From assembly GCF_964355755.1 (NCBI RefSeq), contig NC_092673.1, positions 20,899,001 through 20,963,000 of the forward strand: DNA of 64,000 bases. The letters run 5' to 3'. The translations under genes and the position numbers were made by a program. Positions 57,666 through 64,000 of this stretch are shown in pieces (the first letter of the stretch is position 1; every line of letters starts with the position of its first letter). Source of the stretch: Antedon mediterranea (Eukaryota; Echinodermata; Crinoidea; Comatulida; Antedonidae). The notes under the pieces are model-generated. The model ran no database searches. It was given only the letters and a program-made list of their open reading frames with translations, and was not told the origin of the DNA.

Positions 57666-58905
57666 TCAATCAATCAAATAAACATTTATTTCTTTAAAAA
57701 TCAGAATAACGATAAGAAACTTTTTTTCAATTTACAAATAAATTATGAGATTAAAACATTTAAAAGAAAGAAGTGTCTAAAAAAAATGCTAATAAATTTC
57801 TTTAAGTTATGAAAGTGGCAAAGTCCCAAAAAGTAAAATCAAATGGTAAAACCAAGCGAAACTAGTGTACGGAAGGCCATAAGTAAAGTTAATAATATTT
57901 CTAATATTATTATTACACAACATAAACAAGCAAGACACACAAACAGAACACACGACGAAAACAGAAAGGTCAAAACAAAGGCAGCTGATCAAACTGTAAT
58001 GAGTAGGCCTAGAGGGTTTTTTTTCTTTTCCTTTTATTATAGAACGTAAGTTGAAATAATATGGCGTTTCAAATTATATGAAAAAGCTTTTCTTCGTTGT
58101 TGAATTCTTGATGGTGATGGGTAAATTATTCCAAATTTTGGGACCACTGAATCTGATGTTGACTTGGAATGATTGTTTTCTTATGCTGGGGAATATGCAA
58201 GTTGGTTGCGGCTCTAGTATGGTAAGTATGGTAATAAGAATTAGAATGGAATAAATTACAGAATTGAGAAGGGTATAAGCCGGTGGTTGAAGAATAAGAA
58301 AATTGCTTTGTTGGAGTATATTAAAATCTTTTAAAGTAAATTAAGAGATGAGAATAATTGGTAAGTGTGGGCTAAAGGTGGAGCGCCAGTGATAATGTGA
58401 ACCGCCTTCTTTTGCTTAACAATTTGTGTTTGTATGGTCATAGGTGTTTCACCATACAATATTGCAGTAATTAAGATATGGAAGGATTAGGCTACATAGT
58501 AGAGGGTACGGAGGATATGGTATGGAATAAAGAAAGAAAGTCTAAAAATAATACCAATGTTTTTGGAGATCTTATTCTCGATTTCCTTGATATGCGGTTT
58601 CCATGTAAGACCTGAATCGATGTTAACGCTAAAAAATTTGGTATTACAATAGGAATTTTAAATTTGTTAATTTCAATCTGTCCGTGCACAACCAAAGGAA
58701 TATGGCTTGTTTGGATTCAGAAATAGAATTGCACAGCATTTTGGTATTAACTGAAAGCTAATTTGCTGAAAAATAATTTAAAACATTGATAAGTTCTTGA
58801 TTAACAGTTTCAAGTGATTGGAAGTTCTTATTGGTATAAAAGGGCGGTGGTATCATCAGCGTAAAGGAAAAAGAAAGTTTATTAGAGGATGCGTTAATAT
58901 CACTA
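57662..58905 (-). mobile_element. 5'-truncated LINE with YADD motif (CR1/L2-like), minus strand
   Basis: Minus strand. Tyr-Ala-Asp-Asp-Thr-Thr is encoded at 58863-58846, preceded by NKLSFSF; then YTNKNFQSLETVNQELINVL, KFLSVNIDSG-like residues with GLTWKPHIKEIENKISKNIG at about 58610-58545, IVKQKKAV further on, and a C-terminal F-S-G-P-K-I-W-N-N-L-P at about 58145-58110. Several frameshifts and stops. The 3' end is AAAGAAATAAATGTTTATTT + (GATT)n at 57662. The 5' part is missing. Order and motifs are those of non-LTR retrotransposon reverse transcriptases. Confidence 0.85.
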
Positions 58906-59860
58906 TAGTGTAGAAAGAGCTATATACCGAACAAATTTATGTCAAAGTAAGCATATATTTTTTATGCGATTCTATTCGTGGACGCCTACGTGTTAGTTAT
59001 TTCTCCACAATGCATGTGCAAATTACTGTCTATACCTTTGTGACTTGTACATCATGAGATTGTTTTTTTATAAGCAATTATTCTTGCAGGTCGGAGTGTC
59101 TAAGGATTATGGAATAACCCCTTTCTAATGAACCCCACAAATTAATCGAATCCCCGTTTTCAAATAAATGTCTTATCACATAAAATTTTATAGTGTAGAC
59201 AGAGCTTTATACCGAACAAATGTATGTAAAAGTAATTCGTATAATCAATAAAAATATTACCTAGGAGGCCTAAAAACTCCCACCCCTCGCTGGGGAAGGG
59301 GGAGTCGGGGCGGGGGGTCATCATACATACAACAGAGGTATTGTCGACTAAAAATATGATAAACCTGCTATTCTGGTTGCAGGTGCATTTGATATTATTA
59401 TAACGTTTTGTCTCTAGATAGGAACCTAATTACAGATGTATCGTGTATTAAAAGTACTTGATACAGTTAGATAGGTATCTGGTAGACTGGCAACAGTCTT
59501 CCACAGAGAGTCTACTGACAGCCACAGAATCGGGTGATTCATGCGTGGACGCCTACGTGTTAGTTATTCCACACAGTGCATATGCATATCAATTTATTTA
59601 TTTATTTATTTCTTTATTCGAATTCACAAAAACACAACATATAAAATACAAAGAATGAATTCAGGGTAACACAAAAAAGTAACCAAAGGTCTAACTTATT
59701 TCCATTGTTTTGTCTACCTTTTTGAATACTGTATTTTCATGTACGGTACATTATGAGCATATTGTTTTTTTATAAGCAAATATTCTTGCAAAGATTCTGG
59801 AAATCACCCGTTTTCCAATGAACCCCTAACACATTAATCGAATCCCTGTTTTCAAATAAC
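58906..59860. repeat. Local segmental duplication (58915-59180 and 59195-59860)
   Basis: Both copies start with a MITE B remnant (GTGTAGA-AGAGCT), then ATACCGAACAAAT, GTGGACGCCTACGTGTTAGT, TTTTTTTATAAGCAA and TTAATCGAATCCC in the same order. The second copy is expanded by an extra ~270 bp (59250-59520) and by a LINE tail at 59591-59695. Confidence 0.75.
59591..59695 (-). mobile_element. LINE 3' end fragment (minus strand)
   Basis: On the minus strand ends GAATTCGAATAAAGAAATAA + (ATAA)n. It interrupts the second copy of the local duplication and is absent from the first. Confidence 0.6.
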
Positions 59861-60171
59861 ACCGTTGTGTGATCGAACTGTTTATTTTAACGATCAGATT
59901 AATTGGACCAGCACCACGCTAGTACTATAATACACTGGTTATTAAATACTTTCCTCAGCAAGTCTAATTACAATATTTCAGTTTCCACCATTTGGAATCA
60001 TAACGTTATTGAAACAACCCTCTCTATAGTCTAAGGTAATTCATCATGTTTACCTCATGTTTTAACCTATCCCTGGATCAAACCCACCCCAGATCCTTCG
60101 CACCACTTGTGATCGCAGTCCGGTAACTCAACAAACAATATTTTGATTTAGTCTTCGTCATTTGTCTAATT
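59861..60171. other. Nothing recognised
   Basis: No gene or repeat match seen. Confidence 0.4.
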
Positions 60172-60322
60172 CTTGGTTCCAACTAGAGACGCAACACAAA
60201 GACGTAACGTAACGTAAGGTAGTTTTACAACCGATGAATCATTCGAACTGTCGCTTGTCATTCTTCAACACGCTTGCGTTGCGTTTACGTCTTTGCGTTA
60301 CGTCCTATTGGGAACAAAGCTT
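60172..60322. mobile_element. Foldback MITE family F copy
   Basis: Starts TTCTTGGTTCCAACTAGAGA, holds AACTGTCGCTTGTCATTCTT and CTTGCGTTGCGTTTACGTCT, ends TCCTATTGGGAACAAAGC. Confidence 0.75.
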
Positions 60323-60454
60323 CATTAACAATCCTGACTATTTTTATCTGATTTTTAAGTAGAAAATTGGACTCGACTCGTTATTTAATCAAACTCGCAT
60401 GCGAATACAGGCTTCACGTAGTTCGCATTCTTAACATGAAATTGAATATAACTT

Positions 60455-60545
60455 TGTTGCGTGTACATCGTCGTTGCGTCTATCTTCCTCGTTGCGTCTG
60501 TCGTCATTGCGTTGCGTGTCGTCCTTTCGTTGCGTTCTAGATGGA
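60455..60545. mobile_element. Foldback MITE family F, right-arm remnant
   Basis: A run of TTGCGT words (GTTGCGTGTACATCGTCGTT, GCGTTGCGTGTCGTCCTTTC) ending GTTCTAGATGGAGAAAAC. Likely a decayed right half. Confidence 0.45.
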
Positions 60546-62396
60546 GAAAACAAGACGACGGGTATTAAAGTATATTAATGCATTAGGATAAGAAAAGAAA
60601 CTGTTTCTGACATTCAATTGACAAGCTAGCTACGAATGATGTCGAACTAACCTAGTCACATAACAGTCTATGCATTTCACATAATGACAATACAATGCAT
60701 ATTAGTCTATACAATATGTCAAATATGACATAATGTACAGTAGTCATGTTGTCCCCGCTGGTTCCAATTCCTGTAAGGTAATTAACGTCAAGGGATTAAT
60801 GTTGATAGGTCGTTTGTAGCTTGCATGCTGCTTCACGCGTCCATTTCGTGTTGACACGCGCAGTTTGTATCTTAACATAGGCCTATTACACTAACATTAT
60901 AATGTAATAAAGTATGTTAATGCCATGTCACTTAATGAACATGCCTGAATGATAAATTCATTGTAATTATTTGAAGTACTGTTACCCATGGAGAGTGAAC
61001 GAATCAATTTTGGTTTTACTTGTCTAATTGTGATTGGTTTTCTGTAATTTCAAGACGATGTGAGATTACGAAATCAATCAATCGATTGTCTGTTCTTTTA
61101 AAACCACGTACACGCGCGTAATAAATTGTTTTCAACAGGGGCGCATTTATGATGTGTGACAGCTCATGGGATAAATTGAACTGTGTATTGGGTAAAACAT
61201 TAATAAAACCACTAAATATAATGACGATACTGACTAGAACTAGGTAATCTAGAACAAGCTATTGCTATTGGTGTGAGGGGCTTAGACTTAACTTATTAAT
61301 CAAGAAATGCATGTTCGTGACTCATTCAGATTAATTTTAAATTATTTCATGATTGTCTATCCAGTCAACAAATACTTGTCATGGTATAAACAACCTTTAC
61401 ACAGCTTTATTAAACTTATTTTTTTGTGTAGAATTACGTTAATTGAAAATTGAAAAATCAAAAAAATAGCTCTGCGTGTTATGTTTGCGAGTTTTATATT
61501 TCAATATAATGAATGTATTCTTTTCGTCACCGTTAGAAATATTACCGTATGTGTTCTGCAAACTTATCAAATGGCATTTTGCCCCCGGATGTATGACTTT
61601 AGGAAAAAATAAATAGGTCTGTTTATGGTATGTAAGGCGGGCCAATTCTACATTTGCAATCATCTGACAGAATCGAGATGTCAGTTTGGAACGTCTGTCT
61701 GCGCATACTGATGGAAATGTACACTTCCGCTTTATAGAGAAACACCACAATACGACTACGGACAAACATGATACGACATTTTGATCATTAAATGATACGA
61801 CAATGTGTTCATTAAAATGATATTGTTTACCTTCTGTTTACAATGATTGTTGCCCGGTTTTTGTTTAGTATTGATGAATTAGATATGTTTGCACATACTG
61901 AGGGTTTGTATTGCGCACAACACAACAAGTTTAAAAACTGTAACTTTAAATAATATGAATACCAAGACATGTGCCGCAACACGTGCATTTATAATAGGCC
62001 TACGCATCATCGACACCGCTTGTATTAAGTTTATTTTGACATCTTTGTCAAATTAACGTCACTCAAACAGTGTTTGATTTCATACGGCTGGACACCTTGT
62101 CCGACAATTGCCGCTGGTCACATCAAAGGGCGATGATGCGATGAGAAAATGTGGGTGACTAATGGTCAACTTTTTACAGAACATTGTATGCCTCACCAGG
62201 GGATTCAGAGAGACACTGACACGGTTAACTAAGAATAAAATAATAATTTATTTATTAGACTTTATTATATTATATTATTTATATTATTTATCATATTATT
62301 ATATTATTATATTTTTAACATATTATCTGTTTTCGTCATTTTATCTAATAATCGCTAGTTAAAAAATGCAGAATTAGGTATTTTCTTTTATTTTAT
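60546..62396. other. Intergenic, nothing recognised
   Basis: A 108-codon minus frame (61439-61765) has no recognisable family features. No repeat match seen. Confidence 0.4.
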
Positions 62397-62520
62397 TTTA
62401 TTCAATCGAAACCAACAGCGATAATTACCGCCACTAACAGGTTTGACAAACAAAGCCAGGACGGTTTAAACATTGATCAAGGGCTTCTCTTCTCCAGTGC
62501 ACACCTTGCACAGAGGAAAG
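62397..62520. repeat. Dispersed repeat R1, copy 2
   Basis: Matches 9505-9652: TTCAATCGAAACCAACAGCG, ATAATTACCGCCACTAA, AAAGCCAGGACGGTTTAAA, CTTCTCTTCTCCAGTGCACA. Preceded by TTTTATTTTATTTTATTC. Confidence 0.65.
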
Positions 62521-63438
62521 GCATAAGCCAATACGTCTAAGGCAGATAGTAGATGCAGGGGGAAGCAGTGCTGATTTCAAATGCCTAACGGGACCCCAGC
62601 TCAAAAAACAGCACACAATATTTCCGAATGGTCTCCCATCCAAGCTCTAACCATTGTGTCCAAGATACAAGGTCTGCTTTATTCAACATCCCTTCTAAAG
62701 TAAAACCAGTAGGCCTAAATACATTAAAAAAACGTTATTATCATTGGAAAAGATGAAGCATTGAAATACACTATAATAGTTTTCAATTTACCAAATCAGT
62801 AGGCCTAACTTGTAAATAAATAAGACTATAATACGCGTGTGAAAAGGCTTAACGCCTCGACGTATAAATATACCGTCAATTTTACACGTGTAATCGCGTG
62901 TTAAATTGATTTAAAGAATCCAAATCGCACTCGACTGAATAACAGTACGCCAAACAGTCAATAACAAGTATTTGTAACTGTCTAAGTTAGCAATGTGGAA
63001 TTAAATAGATTAGGCCTACTCAGGAGTGTGACAATTGATCATATATTTATTATTATCGTTGTACGGTCGTAAATCAACCATTAAACTTAATAATAATAGA
63101 TTTAGGAATTTTAACCATTATTAAATAAATAATGTTTGTCTAGGATAACAATAAATATGAAGGGTACTTCATAATGTTAATGTAACTACAATCAATGTCG
63201 TTGATGGTATACCAGTATTTGTAGTTCCGAATGGAAATTTTTAACCCTGTTCCTTTTTAAAGCCTTGGTAATTGTCCTATAGGCCTATTGCTAAGTCGCT
63301 TGAATTTTAAATTTCAAAAGAGAATAACAAATTAAAAACTTAATTGAGGAATGACTGGCGGAGCAAAATTATACTGTAGGCACTGGTACAATCGACGATA
63401 CTAATTAATATCTGCAAACCTAGGCTCTTCAGCTTCTT
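62521..63438. other. Intergenic, nothing recognised
   Basis: Short frame at 62434-62643 (minus) lies mostly in the repeat and its flank. No gene recognised. Confidence 0.4.
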
Positions 63439-63570
63439 TAAGCCGATTTTCCACTAAACGAATTTATACGCGCGAAACGAAAGCATCAGCTTATACGCAT
63501 GCGTAGAGAGGGATTTTGAAGATGGAAACACGAATTCGCATGCGTATAAACTGACTGGAAAATCGGCTTA
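63439..63570. mobile_element. Short foldback MITE (TIR TAAGCCGATTTTCCA)
   Basis: TAAGCCGATTTTCCA at the left and TGGAAAATCGGCTTA at the right are perfect complements; inside, ATACGCATGCGTAG and TTCGCATGCGTATA also pair. 132 bp, no ORF. Confidence 0.8.
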
Positions 63571-64000
63571 ACTAGTGAGAATGGATCGCTTGTGTAGATT
63601 TATACTGTAAGGAAGATTTAGGTAAATCAATAATTAAACTTCATCGATTCGAATGCTAATTGAATTTTAAAATAATTGGATAACTATCTGATCTGCCCGG
63701 GGTCACAATCGAAACAATTGACTGAAGAACACTCGTCAGTTTCCCGCTTCAATGCAAACGACGTAAAGCGAATTCACAATAGTCTTATGCGTACTTTCAT
63801 TACTTACAATTAGTTACAATTTTCATAGCATAGATTAATTTTCTCATTTTGTAATTTAGATAAAGTGAATTGAGAGTGAACGATCTTTAACAATTACAAA
63901 TAAACATTTGTCATCATCCTGTGTTTCAAAGACACGACAGGTATACGTAGGCTGTTCTATTAATGAATGTACGGATTTGAGTTGATTCGTGACAATTAAA
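63571..64000. other. Nothing recognised to the window end
   Basis: AT-rich, no gene or repeat match. Confidence 0.4.

Noticed and set aside
58492-58695. 67-codon minus frame as a gene
   Set aside because: Falls inside the decayed LINE; the correct LINE frame (GLTWKPHIKEIENK) is partly different.

Overview
This is 64 kb of AT-rich animal nuclear DNA, not microbial. Genes are split by GT..AG introns, intergenic space is long, and there are many SINEs, LINE 3' ends, a Penelope-like element and short foldback (MITE-type) transposons. The recurrent palindrome TAGGCCTA, the repeat types and the gene content (ENPP, dermatopontin, monoamine receptors) suggest a marine invertebrate deuterostome, most likely an echinoderm. 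That placement is inference; no marker gene settles it.

Layout. (1) 1-2810: the last exons of an ectonucleotide pyrophosphatase/phosphodiesterase (ENPP1-3 type), plus strand. (2) 5217-6968: a complete four-coding-exon dermatopontin-like secreted protein, minus strand. At 8159-10056 lies a broken second copy that keeps a TATA box and the splice pattern but has a frameshift, a nonsense codon and no third coding exon. (3) 13602-14879: an intronless catecholamine-type GPCR (dopamine D1-like), minus strand, with a possible TATA/5' exon near 16.3 kb. (4) 20129-24481: a 4.35-kb element with about 150-bp terminal inverted repeats. It sits inside an older foldback MITE, is flanked by TTG on both sides, and itself contains tandem arrays and a 1.4-kb insertion. 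(5) 28199-28848: a tentative two-exon gene for a small secreted protein of no recognised family. (6) 30.3-33.3 kb: tandem arrays (about 185 bp and 61 bp) and a near-perfect 40-bp-arm hairpin inside a MITE. (7) 39810-40154: the first coding exon of a second aminergic GPCR (D2-like or other), plus strand; the rest is outside the window or not found. (8) 43-60 kb: a graveyard of retroelements (Penelope-like RT plus GIY-YIG; CR1/L2-like LINE ends including one with a YADD motif) and dense foldback MITEs.

The genes are not an operon-like unit; each appears independently transcribed. The two monoamine receptor genes, about 25 kb apart, are the only functionally related neighbours besides the dermatopontin pair. 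Much of the remaining sequence is repeat-derived. One foldback family alone is found at about 17 places, several inside introns or directly next to genes. Exon models were read by eye from splice signals and reading frame; no search or transcript evidence was available.
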